Assembly (NCBI RefSeq): GCF_007845675.1
Contig: NZ_VOBR01000008.1
Coordinates: forward strand, 248,001 to 312,000
Direction: 5' to 3'
Source: Lentzea tibetensis
GTDB taxonomy: Bacteria; Actinomycetota; Actinomycetes; Mycobacteriales; Pseudonocardiaceae
Length of the DNA stretch: 64,000 nt
Positions within the stretch are counted from its first letter, which is position 1; each line of letters opens with the position of its first letter. Shown piece by piece: positions 8,656 to 17,072 of the stretch. The notes beneath the pieces are model-generated. The model was not told the DNA's origin, searched no databases, and saw only the letters and a list, made by a program, of their open reading frames with translations. Both the position numbers and the translations under genes were made by a program.

Positions 8656-9283
8656 CGACCGCCAGCGACGTGCGAGGTGCGGTGCGGAACTTCATCTTGA
8701 ACTCCTCCGACCACCGCACCAGCACGGCCTGCTCGTCCGGCCGGTCCACGTCGTCCACCAGCACCGACGCACCGGGCGCGAGCACGCCGCGCAGCACCGG
8801 CAGCGCCGGGTAGCGCGAGTCGCCGAAACCGGGGCCGTCCACGACCAGCAGGTCGACCAGCCCGTACCGGTCGACGTAGCCGAACACCTCGTCGTGCACG
8901 AGCCCCGGCGAGTACCACTGGCCGTGCCGCGACAACGCGGCCGGATGCCGTTCCAACGGTGCGTGCACGACGCGCGCCACGTGCCCGAGGCCCTCGCGGC
9001 GCAGCTGGGAGGCGACGAACGCGGCGGTGCGCTCGTCGTGCTCGATCGACAGCAACCGCCCGAACCCGCGCCTGGCCAGCAGCCGCGCCAGCAGGATCGA
9101 CGACGCCCCGCAGCCTGCCTCGACGAGCACGGTCCGCGCGCCGAGCACGATCTCGTCGATGACCGCGACCAGCGCGGCCGGGCGCATCTCGTGCGCGGTC
9201 GCCGGCAGGTAGTCCGACATCAGCGGGGTGAGCCGCTGCATCGCCGCGAGGTCGGCGAGCTCGCGTGCGAGCGAGTCGTCCAC
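8639..9283 (-). CDS. Class I SAM-dependent methyltransferase-like protein
   Basis: 214-residue protein with a Rossmann methyltransferase fold. The SAM motif I is VLVEAGCGASS (52-62), followed by LLSIEHDERTAAFVASQLRR, an acidic strand VDLLVVDGPGFGDSRYPALPVL and VLVDDVDRPDE, like the Methyltransf_24 group. The acceptor is unknown. It ends inside the 3' end of the oxidoreductase gene and lies 12 bp downstream of the aminotransferase-like gene, so the two minus-strand genes are likely co-transcribed. Confidence 0.8.
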   Translation of the reverse strand: MDDSLARELADLAAMQRLTPLMSDYLPATAHEMRPAALVAVIDEIVLGARTVLVEAGCGASSILLARLLARRGFGRLLSIEHDERTAAFVASQLRREGLGHVARVVHAPLERHPAALSRHGQWYSPGLVHDEVFGYVDRYGLVDLLVVDGPGFGDSRYPALPVLRGVLAPGASVLVDDVDRPDEQAVLVRWSEEFKMKFRTAPRTSLAVATFLP

Positions 9284-9295
9284 CGCACCTCCGCG

Positions 9296-10495
9296 CTACC
9301 CCAGCTCGGCTACCGCCCTGACAAGTTCGTCGACCTCGACCGCGTTCGTGTAGTGCGCGAGGCCGACGCGGATCGCTCCGCCCACCTCGCCGAGGCCGAG
9401 CACGGAGAAGACGCCGTGCTGGCCGGAGTCGGCGAACGCGCAGACCCCGCGCTCGGCGAGGTGCTCGACCCCCTCCGTCGCCTTGACCCCGGCGATCGTG
9501 AACGCCAGCGCGGGCACGCGGCGCATGGCGTCGCCGATCACCATCACGTGGCGCAGCGAGCGGAGTTCGTTGATGAGATTAGCGAGCAGCCCGGCCTGGT
9601 ACGCCTTCACCGATGCCAGTGACGTGACCAAGCGCTCACGCCGCGTGCCCGTCGCGACATCATCCAGCTCGGCCAGGTACTCGATCGAGGCGACCAGGCC
9701 GGCGAGCAACGGATAGGCGTGCGGGCCGAGCTCCAGCCGCTCCGGACCGCGCGCGGCGGGCTCCACGGAGCACGACGGGAGCCGGTCGAGCAGCGACGGG
9801 TCGCGGAACACCAGCGCGCCGACCGGCGGGCCACCCCACGCGTTGGCTCCGACCGCAACGACGTCGGCTTCCATCGCGTTGATGTCGAGCGGGACGAAAG
9901 GTGCCGCGGACGAGGCGTCGACGACCATCATGGCGCCGTGCGCACGAGCGACGGAGGCGATCTTGGCGAGGTCCGGACGGGTGCCGACGGCCCCTGACGC
10001 GGCCGTGATGGCGATGAGCTTGGTGCGGTCCGTGACCAGCTCGTCGTACTGCCAGCTGGGCAGCTCGCAGGTCTCGATGTCCACCTCGGCCCACTTCACG
10101 GCGCTGCCGGTGCGCTGCGTGGCGCGCAGCCACGGCGCGATGTTCGCCGGGTGGTCCAACCGGGAAACCAGGACCTCGTCGCCCATGAACCAGTCGTCGG
10201 TCAGCGCGTCGGCCAGCCGTTGCAGCAGGACCGCGGCGGACGGCCCCAGCACGACACCGGCCGGGTCACCGCCGACCAGGTCCGCGACGGACCGGCGGGC
10301 GGCGTCGACGATCGCCTCGGCGCGCTGCGAGGCGGGGAACAGGCCACCGGGGCCGGACACGGGTGCCCGCAGCGCGGTGGAGACGGCGGTCGCGACCTGT
10401 TCGGGCACCTGCATGCCCGCTGGAGCGTCCAGGTGGACCCAGCCGTCGCCGAGCGCGGGGAAGAGCCCTCGTACCCGTGCGACGTCGAACGCCAT
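9296..10495 (-). CDS. Class V aminotransferase-like protein lacking the PLP lysine
   Basis: 399-residue member of the cysteine desulfurase-like branch of fold-type I enzymes. The fold hallmarks are present: HLDAPAGMQVPEQV at the start, SRLDHPANIAPWL, VVDASSAAPFVPLDI (Asp193 as the pyridine-N ligand) and a normal C-terminal domain. Where homologues have the cofactor lysine (consensus about SAYK-FGPH-G), this protein has GANAWGGPPVGA, with Ala219 at the lysine position. It is therefore unlikely to form an internal aldimine and may be non-catalytic or mechanistically changed. The ATG at 10495 starts the conserved MAFDVARVRG. It is divergent from bpa. My recollection is that Rv3778c has the same change. 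Confidence 0.82.
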   Translation of the reverse strand: MAFDVARVRGLFPALGDGWVHLDAPAGMQVPEQVATAVSTALRAPVSGPGGLFPASQRAEAIVDAARRSVADLVGGDPAGVVLGPSAAVLLQRLADALTDDWFMGDEVLVSRLDHPANIAPWLRATQRTGSAVKWAEVDIETCELPSWQYDELVTDRTKLIAITAASGAVGTRPDLAKIASVARAHGAMMVVDASSAAPFVPLDINAMEADVVAVGANAWGGPPVGALVFRDPSLLDRLPSCSVEPAARGPERLELGPHAYPLLAGLVASIEYLAELDDVATGTRRERLVTSLASVKAYQAGLLANLINELRSLRHVMVIGDAMRRVPALAFTIAGVKATEGVEHLAERGVCAFADSGQHGVFSVLGLGEVGGAIRVGLAHYTNAVEVDELVRAVAELG

Positions 10496-10584
10496 GCGCA
10501 CACCGTACGGAGGAGGCCGAAAGGAATGAAGTCCAGGGGCCACCCGGTTGTCCCGCCAGCCGCCGATCGGGCCAGGATGGGGAT

Positions 10585-11070
10585 ATGAACGAGGAGCAGC
10601 CAGTGTTCGTGATGGGCGCGAACGGTGACGAGCCCGAAGGCAACGAGGACATCACCGAGCTCGTCGCCCAGCCGGCGAAGGTCATGCGGATCGGCACGAT
10701 GATCAAGCAACTCCTCGAGGAGGTGCGTGCCGCTCCGCTCGACGAGGCCAGCAGGAACCGCCTCAAGGAGATCCACAAGCGGTCCATCGACGAGCTCGAG
10801 GACGGCCTCGCGCCCGAGCTGCGCGACGAGCTGGAGCGGCTGTCGCTGCCGTTCACCGAGGACAGCACCCCGTCGGACGCGGAGCTGCGGATCGCGCAGG
10901 CGCAGCTGGTCGGGTGGCTGGAGGGCCTCTTCCACGGCATCCAGACGGCGCTGTTCGCCCAGCAGATGGCCGCACGCGCGCAGTTGGAGCAGATGCGGGG
11001 CCGTGCGCTGCCCGCGGGCCAGGGCGGCGGCGAGGGCGTCGGGGGGAAGGGCACCGGGCAGTACCTCTGA
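10585..11070 (+). CDS. bpa: Bacterial proteasome activator
   Basis: 161-residue homologue of Bpa/PafE (Rv3780). It forms a ring that opens the 20S proteasome without ATP and feeds it unfolded proteins. The central helical region (about 22-135; ITELVAQPAKVMRIGTMIKQ, RLKEIHKRSIDELEDGL, AQLVGWLEGLFHGIQTALF) matches the family, and the last four residues are GQYL, the C-terminal motif that inserts into the proteasome α-ring pockets. A Gly-rich linker (GQGGGEGVGGKGT) precedes it. The start ATG at 10585 gives the usual acidic N-terminus. Proteasome genes themselves are not in the window. Confidence 0.95.
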   Translation: MNEEQPVFVMGANGDEPEGNEDITELVAQPAKVMRIGTMIKQLLEEVRAAPLDEASRNRLKEIHKRSIDELEDGLAPELRDELERLSLPFTEDSTPSDAELRIAQAQLVGWLEGLFHGIQTALFAQQMAARAQLEQMRGRALPAGQGGGEGVGGKGTGQYL

Positions 11071-11122
11071 CCCAGGGCGGGCCCCTACGATGCGGCAACC
11101 CCGTTGAAGAGGAGAGCCGACC

Positions 11123-11965
11123 GTGCTCGACCGAGTCCGCCGGAGCCTTGAGCCCGGCTACTTCCGCAAGGCGTTTCGCGACAAGGTGATGCGCGCCGTG
11201 GAAGACGCGGTCGCTCCGTACCACCGGGAGCAGCTGGCCCGGATCGCGGACGTGCAGGCGCAGGTCGACGGCCTGCGCGAGGAGCTGCGTCACCAGTCCA
11301 ACCGGATCGTGGACCACACGATCAAGCACGAGATCAGGGCGCGGCGCGACCTCGTGTTCGCGGGTGAGCAGGAGGCCGCGCTGCAGAGCGCGCGGTTCGT
11401 GCGCGAGTTCATGCCGACCGTGCCGCACTTCAACCACCCGCACGCCACGCTGGAGCACGCGCTCTCGCTGGTGCCCGACGGCGGCATGGCACTCGAGTTC
11501 GGCGTCTACACCGGCAGCACGCTGAAGATCATCTCGACGGCGCGCGGTGGCGAGGACGTCTACGGCTTCGACTCGTTCGAGGGCCTGCCAGAGGACTGGC
11601 GCAACGGCTTCCCGGCGGGTGCGTTCAACGTCGACGGGCTGCCCGACGTGCCGGGCGCCGAGCTGGTGGTCGGCTGGTTCGACGACACGCTGCCGGGGTT
11701 CCTCGAGGAGCACGAGGGGCCGGTCACGTTCCTGCACGTCGACTGCGACCTGTACTCGTCGACGAAGACCGTGCTGGGGCTGTGCGGCCCGCGCCTGGTC
11801 GAAGGCAGCATCGTGCTGTTCGACGAGTACTTCAACTTCCCCGGCTGGCAGCAGCACGAGTACAAGGCCTGGGCAGAGTACGTCGAGGAGACCGGGCTCC
11901 AGTTCGAGTACCTGGGGTACACCTACGATCACGAACAGGTGATCGTCAAGGTGACCAAGGTCTGA
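11123..11965 (+). CDS. TylF/MycF-like O-methyltransferase
   Basis: 280-residue SAM-dependent methyltransferase. An N-terminal coiled-coil-like helix (about 25-75, QAQVDGLREELRHQSN) precedes a domain like macrocin O-methyltransferases: LEFGVYTGSTLKIIS for SAM binding, VYGFDSFEGLPEDW, and the metal/acceptor motif LHVDCDLYSSTKTVL followed by LFDEYFNFPGW. Such enzymes methylate sugar hydroxyls, so its place between bpa and the wzm-wzt-glfT1 genes fits a glycan-modifying role, which is inference. GTG at 11123 has AGGAGAG upstream. Confidence 0.85.
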   Translation: MLDRVRRSLEPGYFRKAFRDKVMRAVEDAVAPYHREQLARIADVQAQVDGLREELRHQSNRIVDHTIKHEIRARRDLVFAGEQEAALQSARFVREFMPTVPHFNHPHATLEHALSLVPDGGMALEFGVYTGSTLKIISTARGGEDVYGFDSFEGLPEDWRNGFPAGAFNVDGLPDVPGAELVVGWFDDTLPGFLEEHEGPVTFLHVDCDLYSSTKTVLGLCGPRLVEGSIVLFDEYFNFPGWQQHEYKAWAEYVEETGLQFEYLGYTYDHEQVIVKVTKV

Positions 11966-12033
11966 CCGGGTATACCGGCCCGTGACCGACCGGCGAACAG
12001 AGCACCCTCTGGGCGCCGGTACTCTCAGTCCTC

Positions 12034-12951
12034 GTGCAAGCCACCAGTACGCTCGACCGACCTGAGGCACCCCCTGCCCCGAACTCGCGCACGTTCGCAC
12101 GCGCTTTCGCGGACGTGCGCCAGGCGTGGGCCCACCGGGAGCTGTGGGGCCATCTCGGCTGGCAGGACATCAAGCAGCGCTACCGCCGATCCGTCATCGG
12201 TCCGTTGTGGATCACCATCTCGATGGGAACGACGGCTCTCGCGCTCGGCCTGCTCTACTCCCAGCTGTTCAACGAAGACACGTCGACGTTCCTGCCGTAC
12301 GTCACCGCTGGCTTCGTCATCTGGGCGTTCATCCTCGGCTGCGTGACCGAGGGCACAGACGTGTTCATCGCGAACGAGGGGCTCATCAAGCACCTCCCCG
12401 CGCCGATCACGGTGCACGTGCTGCGGCTGGTGTGGCGCCAGGTCCTGTTCTTCGCGCACAACATGATCGTCTACGTGATCGTGGTGGCGATCTTCTTCAC
12501 GAGCCTCGACCACCCGTACAAGCTGGGCAGCGACCCCGTCATCAAGCCGGGTCTGAGCTGGAACATCCTGCTGGTGTTCCCCGGCTTCGCACTGCTGGCG
12601 ATCAACGCGGTGTGGATCGCGCTCCTGTTCGGCATCATCAGCACGCGCTTCCGCGACATCCCGCCGGTCGTGAACAGCTTCATCAACCTGGTGTTCTTCA
12701 TGACGCCGATCGTCTGGCACGCCGGCGTGCTGCACCGCGTCACGGGCGACCAGGGCGGCGGCAACTGGCGGCTGCTCATCGCCGAGCTGAACCCCGTCTA
12801 CCACTACATCGAGGTCGTCCGCGCGCCGATGATCGGGCACCCGATCATGTGGCACCACTGGGCGATCGTCGGTGCGTTCACGATCATCGGCTGGACGCTG
12901 GCGCTGGTGGCGCTGCGCAACTGGCGCGCTCGCGTGTCCTACTGGGTCTGA
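12034..12951 (+). CDS. wzm: ABC-2 type polysaccharide exporter permease (galactan export)
   Basis: 305-residue permease of the Wzm/RfbD type with about six membrane helices (ABC2_membrane domain) and the amphipathic N-terminal segment QAWAHRELWGHLGWQDIKQRYRRSVIGPLW typical of O-antigen exporters. Together with the adjacent ATPase it should move a lipid-linked galactan precursor across the membrane, as inferred for Rv3783/Rv3781 in mycobacteria. GTG at 12034 was chosen because it is the first start in frame with a normal N-terminus. The ATPase gene begins 17 bp after the stop. Confidence 0.9.
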   Translation: MQATSTLDRPEAPPAPNSRTFARAFADVRQAWAHRELWGHLGWQDIKQRYRRSVIGPLWITISMGTTALALGLLYSQLFNEDTSTFLPYVTAGFVIWAFILGCVTEGTDVFIANEGLIKHLPAPITVHVLRLVWRQVLFFAHNMIVYVIVVAIFFTSLDHPYKLGSDPVIKPGLSWNILLVFPGFALLAINAVWIALLFGIISTRFRDIPPVVNSFINLVFFMTPIVWHAGVLHRVTGDQGGGNWRLLIAELNPVYHYIEVVRAPMIGHPIMWHHWAIVGAFTIIGWTLALVALRNWRARVSYWV

Positions 12952-12968
12952 GGGAGGTCGAACACAAC

Positions 12969-13784
12969 ATGGTCAGCATTGACGTCTGGAACGCATCCGT
13001 CGACTTCCCGATCTTCGACGCCAAGTCGAGGTCGCTGAAGAAGCTGGCGCTCGGCAAGGTCGGCGGCAAGATCGGCTCTGAAGGTCGCGTTCCGATCATC
13101 GAGGCGCTGCACGACATCAACCTCTCCATCAAGGAGGGTGACCGGGTCGGCCTGGTCGGCCACAACGGTGCCGGCAAGTCCACGCTGCTGCGTCTGCTCG
13201 CGGGCATCTACGAGCCCACGCGGGGCAGCTCGCGCATCGTCGGCAAGGTCGCGCCGGTCTTCGACCTCGGCGTCGGCATGGACCCGGAGATCTCCGGGTA
13301 CGAGAACATCATGATCCGCGGCCTCTTCCTGGGCATGACCCGCAAGGAGATGGAGAAGCGGGTCGACGACATCGCGGAGTTCACCGAGCTCGGTGACTAC
13401 CTGCAGATGCCGCTGCGCACGTACTCGACGGGTATGCGCGTCCGCCTGGCGCTGGGTGTCGTCACCTCGATCGACCCGGAGATCCTGCTGCTGGACGAGG
13501 GCATCGGCGCGGTCGACGCGGCGTTCCTCGGCAAGGCGCGCGACCGCCTCAAGGACCTGGTCGCGCGGTCCGGCCTCCTGGTGTTCGCGAGCCACTCCGA
13601 CGAGTTCCTCTTCGAGCTGTGCGACACCGGGCTCTGGATGGACGAGGGCCAGGTCAAGATGCAGGGCGACCTGCGCGAGATCGTGACCTCCTACAAGGGT
13701 TACGACCCCTACGAGCGGTTCACCCCGGAGACGCTCGACAGGATCAGCCAAGCTCCCGTTCTCAGCGGAAATGGCGGCGAATAG
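12969..13784 (+). CDS. wzt: Polysaccharide exporter ATP-binding protein (galactan export)
   Basis: 271-residue ABC ATPase of the Wzt/RfbE type. It shows Walker A GHNGAGKST (about 59-67), the export-type segment FDLGVGMDPEISGYENI, signature YSTGMRVRLALG, Walker B ILLLDEGI and the switch His in FASHSDEF. It lacks the C-terminal carbohydrate-binding domain of long Wzt proteins, like the mycobacterial galactan exporter. It is located between its permease and glfT1, with the glfT1 GTG starting 3 bp after the stop. Confidence 0.92.
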   Translation: MVSIDVWNASVDFPIFDAKSRSLKKLALGKVGGKIGSEGRVPIIEALHDINLSIKEGDRVGLVGHNGAGKSTLLRLLAGIYEPTRGSSRIVGKVAPVFDLGVGMDPEISGYENIMIRGLFLGMTRKEMEKRVDDIAEFTELGDYLQMPLRTYSTGMRVRLALGVVTSIDPEILLLDEGIGAVDAAFLGKARDRLKDLVARSGLLVFASHSDEFLFELCDTGLWMDEGQVKMQGDLREIVTSYKGYDPYERFTPETLDRISQAPVLSGNGGE

Positions 13785-13787
13785 ATC

Positions 13788-14690
13788 GTGACTCTCGAGG
13801 CACTGCCCAAGGGCTCCGTGGTGGCTGTGGTGGTCACCCGCCATCGCAGGGAACTGCTCGCCGAGTCGCTGAAGGCACTCGCGACGCAGACGCGGACTCC
13901 GGACCACCTCGTTGTCGTGGACAACGGCCCCGACCAGCCGGTCGAGGACCTGGTCGAGCAGTGCCCGATCCCGACGACGTACCTGCCGTCGCACACCAAT
14001 CTCGGTGGTGCAGGCGGGTTCGCGCTCGGCATGCTGCACGCGCTGGCGCTCGGCGCGGACTGGCTGTGGCTCGCGGACGACGACGGCCGCCCTGCCGACG
14101 AGCACGTGCTCGCCACGCTCATGGACGAGGCCGAGCGCCGCAAGCTGGCCGCGATCTCGCCGATGGTCACCAACATCGACCAGCCGACGAAGCTCGCGTT
14201 CCCGCTGCGTCGCGGCCTCACCTGGAAGCGCAACGCCTCCGAGCTCGGCACGGACTTCCTGCCGGGCATCGCGTCGCTGTTCAACGGCGCGCTTTTCCGC
14301 GCGTCCACCATCGACGTCATCGGCGTGCCGGACTACCGGCTGTTCTTCCGCGGCGACGAGGTGGAGATCCACCGCCGCCTCGTGCGCACCGGCCTGCCGT
14401 TCGGCACGTCGCTGAAGGTGGCCTACGTCCACCCCGACGGCTCGGACGAGTTCAAGCCCATGCTGGGCGGCCGGTTCCACGCGCAGGACCCGGAGAACCC
14501 GGTCAAGCGTTACTTCACCTACCGCAACCGCGGCTACCTGCTGTCCCAGCCGGGCATGCGGAAGCTCGGCCTGCTCGAGGTGTTCCGGTTCGGCTTGTAC
14601 TTCCTCGCCGTCCGCAAGGACCCCAAGGCGTTCGTCGAGTGGCTCAAGCTCGTGCGCCTCGGACAGAAGGAACGCTTCTTCCGCCCGTAG
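13788..14690 (+). CDS. glfT1: Galactofuranosyltransferase GlfT1 (galactan initiation)
   Basis: 300-residue GT2-fold enzyme. GlfT1 adds the first galactofuranose residues to the decaprenyl-linked rhamnosyl-GlcNAc carrier in arabinogalactan synthesis, using UDP-Galf. Visible motifs are VVVTRHRRELLAESLKAL, NLGGAGGFALGM, the metal-binding WLADDDG (DDD at 97-99) and FFRGDEVEIHRRL with the base region. The gene order wzm-wzt-glfT1 supports the assignment over a generic rhamnosyltransferase. UDP-Galf would be supplied by glf near 22 kb. Confidence 0.9.
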   Translation: MTLEALPKGSVVAVVVTRHRRELLAESLKALATQTRTPDHLVVVDNGPDQPVEDLVEQCPIPTTYLPSHTNLGGAGGFALGMLHALALGADWLWLADDDGRPADEHVLATLMDEAERRKLAAISPMVTNIDQPTKLAFPLRRGLTWKRNASELGTDFLPGIASLFNGALFRASTIDVIGVPDYRLFFRGDEVEIHRRLVRTGLPFGTSLKVAYVHPDGSDEFKPMLGGRFHAQDPENPVKRYFTYRNRGYLLSQPGMRKLGLLEVFRFGLYFLAVRKDPKAFVEWLKLVRLGQKERFFRP

Positions 14691-14762
14691 TTCGCTTTAC
14701 GGGTAATCGCTGTCGGCGAACCCGCGTTGTGGCCGTGCGGGGCGGGCTGTTTGCTCGGTGTC

Positions 14763-14960
14763 ATGAGCAAAGAACTCGTCCTGCACCTCGCCGCCAACCC
14801 GAACCCGATCTCGCTCAAGGTGAGGCCCGAGGTCGCCACCGACCTCGGTGAGCGGCTGACGCAGATCGTGCGAAACGGGCATACCCAGATCATCGAAGGT
14901 GCGGACGGGCAACAGTTCGTAGTCAACTTCTCGCACGTTGTGATCGCGTACTTCTCCTGA
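14763..14960 (+). CDS. Small conserved-looking protein, function unknown
   Basis: 65-residue protein with no recognised family. It reads MSKELVLHLAANPNPISL and ends in NFSHVVIAYFS; a middle helix (LGERLTQIVRNG) and alternating strands suggest a small α/β fold. It has no signal peptide or cysteines. The ATG at 14763 gives normal codon use with strong third-position GC; a GTG three bases earlier is possible. It sits between glfT1 and the ABC importer, and the lipoprotein gene begins 19 bp after its stop. Confidence 0.6.
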   Translation: MSKELVLHLAANPNPISLKVRPEVATDLGERLTQIVRNGHTQIIEGADGQQFVVNFSHVVIAYFS

Positions 14961-14979
14961 GTGGGGTAAGACGTGAAGG

Positions 14980-16209
14980 GTGATCTCTCGACGCAGACTG
15001 CTCAGCGCCAGCGCCGCCACCGTTCTGCTCGCCGCGTGCGGCTCCAACACCGGTCGTGGCAACGGCCAGGCCCTGCGGCAGTGGTACCACGCGTACGGCG
15101 AACCCGGTGTGCAGCAGGCAGTCGAGCGCTACGCGAAGTCCTACGACAAGGTGCCCGTCGAGGTCCAGTGGAACCCCGGCGACTACGAGTCGAAGCTCGC
15201 GACGAGCCTGCTGTCCGGCACCGGCCCTGACGTCTTCGAGTCGACGCTGCAGATCAGCGCGGTGCGGTCGAACCAGATCGTCGCGCTGGACGACGTGATC
15301 TCATCGGCGCGCGACGACTTCACGGCGACGATCCTCGCCGGGCACACCGTCGACGGGAAGGTCTACGGCGTCCCGCAGGCCGTGGACATGCAGATGTTGT
15401 TCTACCGCAAGAGCATGTTCGCCGCGGCCGGGCTGCAGCCGCCGTCCACTGTGGACGAACTGGTCGAGGCCGCTCGCAAGCTCACGAGCGGTGGCGTGAA
15501 GGGACTCTTCGCCGGCAACGACGGTGGCGCGGCGGTGCTGGGCGGGCCCGCGCTGTGGTCGGCCGGACTGGACTACGTGACGCCGGAGCACCAGGTCGGG
15601 TTCGACGACCCGCTGGCGGCGCAGGCGATCGGCAAGCTGCGCGACCTGTACTCCAGCGGCGCGCTGTTGCTGGGTGCGGTGAAGGACTGGGCGGAGCCGG
15701 ACGCGTTCACGCAGGGGCTCGTCGCGATGCAGTGGACCGGCCTGTGGACCGTGCCCGCCGTGCAGAAGGCACTGGGTGACGACTTCGGCGTGCTGCCGTG
15801 GCCTCGCCTGAACGACGCGGGTCGTCCGTCGGTGCCGGTCGGCGCGTTCGGCGCGATGGTGAACGCCAAGTCGTCGCGGATCGACGAGGCGAAGGAGTTC
15901 GTGCGCTGGCTGTGGGTCGAGCGCGCGGACTACCAGGAGGACTTCAACCTGTCCTACGGCTTCCACATCCCGCCGCGCGCGTCGCTGGCCGCGAAGGCGG
16001 CGAAGCTGCAGTCCGGGCAGGCGGCGGACGCGGTGAAGTTCGTGCGGGACAACGCGAAGTCGTCCAACCCGCCGGACTGGACCTCGGCGATGCGGACGTC
16101 GTACACCGACGCGGTGTCGCGCGTCATCCGTGACGGCGCACCGGCCGACGCCGAGCTGCGGACCGCCGTGTCGAAGGTGCGGGACGAGTTGAAGCGCATC
16201 TACGGATGA
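14980..16209 (+). CDS. Extracellular sugar-binding lipoprotein of an ABC importer
   Basis: 409-residue substrate-binding protein (SBP_bac_1 family). The N-terminus MISRRRLLSASAATVLLAAC is a lipoprotein signal with a lipobox LLAAC (Cys20). The mature part has the family features QWYHAYGEPGVQQAVERYAK, PGDYESKLATSLLSGTGPDV, GKVYGVPQAVDMQMLFYRKS and a late Trp-rich hinge region. It captures an unknown sugar or oligosaccharide and hands it to the two permeases immediately downstream. The permease gene overlaps its stop by 4 bp (ATGA). GTG at 14980 is required to give the signal peptide. Confidence 0.92.
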   Translation: MISRRRLLSASAATVLLAACGSNTGRGNGQALRQWYHAYGEPGVQQAVERYAKSYDKVPVEVQWNPGDYESKLATSLLSGTGPDVFESTLQISAVRSNQIVALDDVISSARDDFTATILAGHTVDGKVYGVPQAVDMQMLFYRKSMFAAAGLQPPSTVDELVEAARKLTSGGVKGLFAGNDGGAAVLGGPALWSAGLDYVTPEHQVGFDDPLAAQAIGKLRDLYSSGALLLGAVKDWAEPDAFTQGLVAMQWTGLWTVPAVQKALGDDFGVLPWPRLNDAGRPSVPVGAFGAMVNAKSSRIDEAKEFVRWLWVERADYQEDFNLSYGFHIPPRASLAAKAAKLQSGQAADAVKFVRDNAKSSNPPDWTSAMRTSYTDAVSRVIRDGAPADAELRTAVSKVRDELKRIYG

Positions 16210-17072
16210 GGCACAGCCGCGCGTTCTGGCTGTTCGTCGGCCCGTTCACGGCCGGTTTGGCGATCTTCGTGTACCTGCCGATCGGGTGGAGCGTGCTGCT
16301 GTCGTTCTTCGACGCGCGCAACACGGTGACACCGTCGACGTTCGTCGGCTTCGCCAACTACGCGGACATGCTGACCGACGCGTCGTTCCTCCGCTCGCTG
16401 GGCACGTTCAGCCTGTTCGCGTTGTTCGTGGTGCCGCTGACCTTCGTGCTCGCGCTGGCGCTGGCGTTGCTGGTCAACGGGATCCGCTCGATGCAGGCGT
16501 TCTTCCGCTCGGTGTTCTTCATGCCGTTCGCGTGCTCGTACGTGGTCGCGTCGCTGGTGTGGAAGCTGTCGATCTTCAACGGCGTGCGCTTCGGCCTGGC
16601 GAACACCGTGCTCGGCTGGTTCGGCGCTGAACCGATCGCCTGGACCGTGAGCACCTCGCCGCCCTGGTACTGGCTGGTGCTGGTGACCCTGCGGCTGTGG
16701 CTGCAGCTCGGGTTCTACATGATCCTGTTCATCGCGGGCCTGCAGCGGATTCCGCGGGTGCTGTACGAGGCGGCGTCCATCGACGGTGCTTCGTCGGGCT
16801 GGCAGACGTTGCGGTTCATCACGCTGCCGCAGCTGCGGACGACGTCGGTCGCGGTGCTGCTGCTCCTGCTCGTCGCGGCCTACCAGGCGTTCGACGAGTT
16901 CTACAACGTGCTGGGCGCCGGGCCGTTCGGGCGGCCGCCTTTGCTGTACCTCTACAACATCGCGCTGGGCAGCGGTGGCCAGGACTTCGGGCACGGCAGC
17001 GCGGGTGCGGTGATCCTGACCCTGCTGATCGCCGGCGTCACGCTGGCCCACGGCAAGGTGTTCGCGCGGTGA
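16206..17072 (+). CDS. Sugar ABC importer permease (MalF-like)
   Basis: 288-residue permease with six predicted membrane helices. The cytoplasmic loop YEAASIDGASSGWQTLRFIT carries the EAA motif that docks the ATPase. The length fits the UgpA/LacF type of MalF proteins. It overlaps the lipoprotein gene by 4 bp and the next permease by 4 bp, so the three are translationally coupled. No ATPase gene follows; in many actinobacteria a shared MsiK-type ATPase elsewhere energises such importers. Confidence 0.92.
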   Translation: MRHSRAFWLFVGPFTAGLAIFVYLPIGWSVLLSFFDARNTVTPSTFVGFANYADMLTDASFLRSLGTFSLFALFVVPLTFVLALALALLVNGIRSMQAFFRSVFFMPFACSYVVASLVWKLSIFNGVRFGLANTVLGWFGAEPIAWTVSTSPPWYWLVLVTLRLWLQLGFYMILFIAGLQRIPRVLYEAASIDGASSGWQTLRFITLPQLRTTSVAVLLLLLVAAYQAFDEFYNVLGAGPFGRPPLLYLYNIALGSGGQDFGHGSAGAVILTLLIAGVTLAHGKVFAR

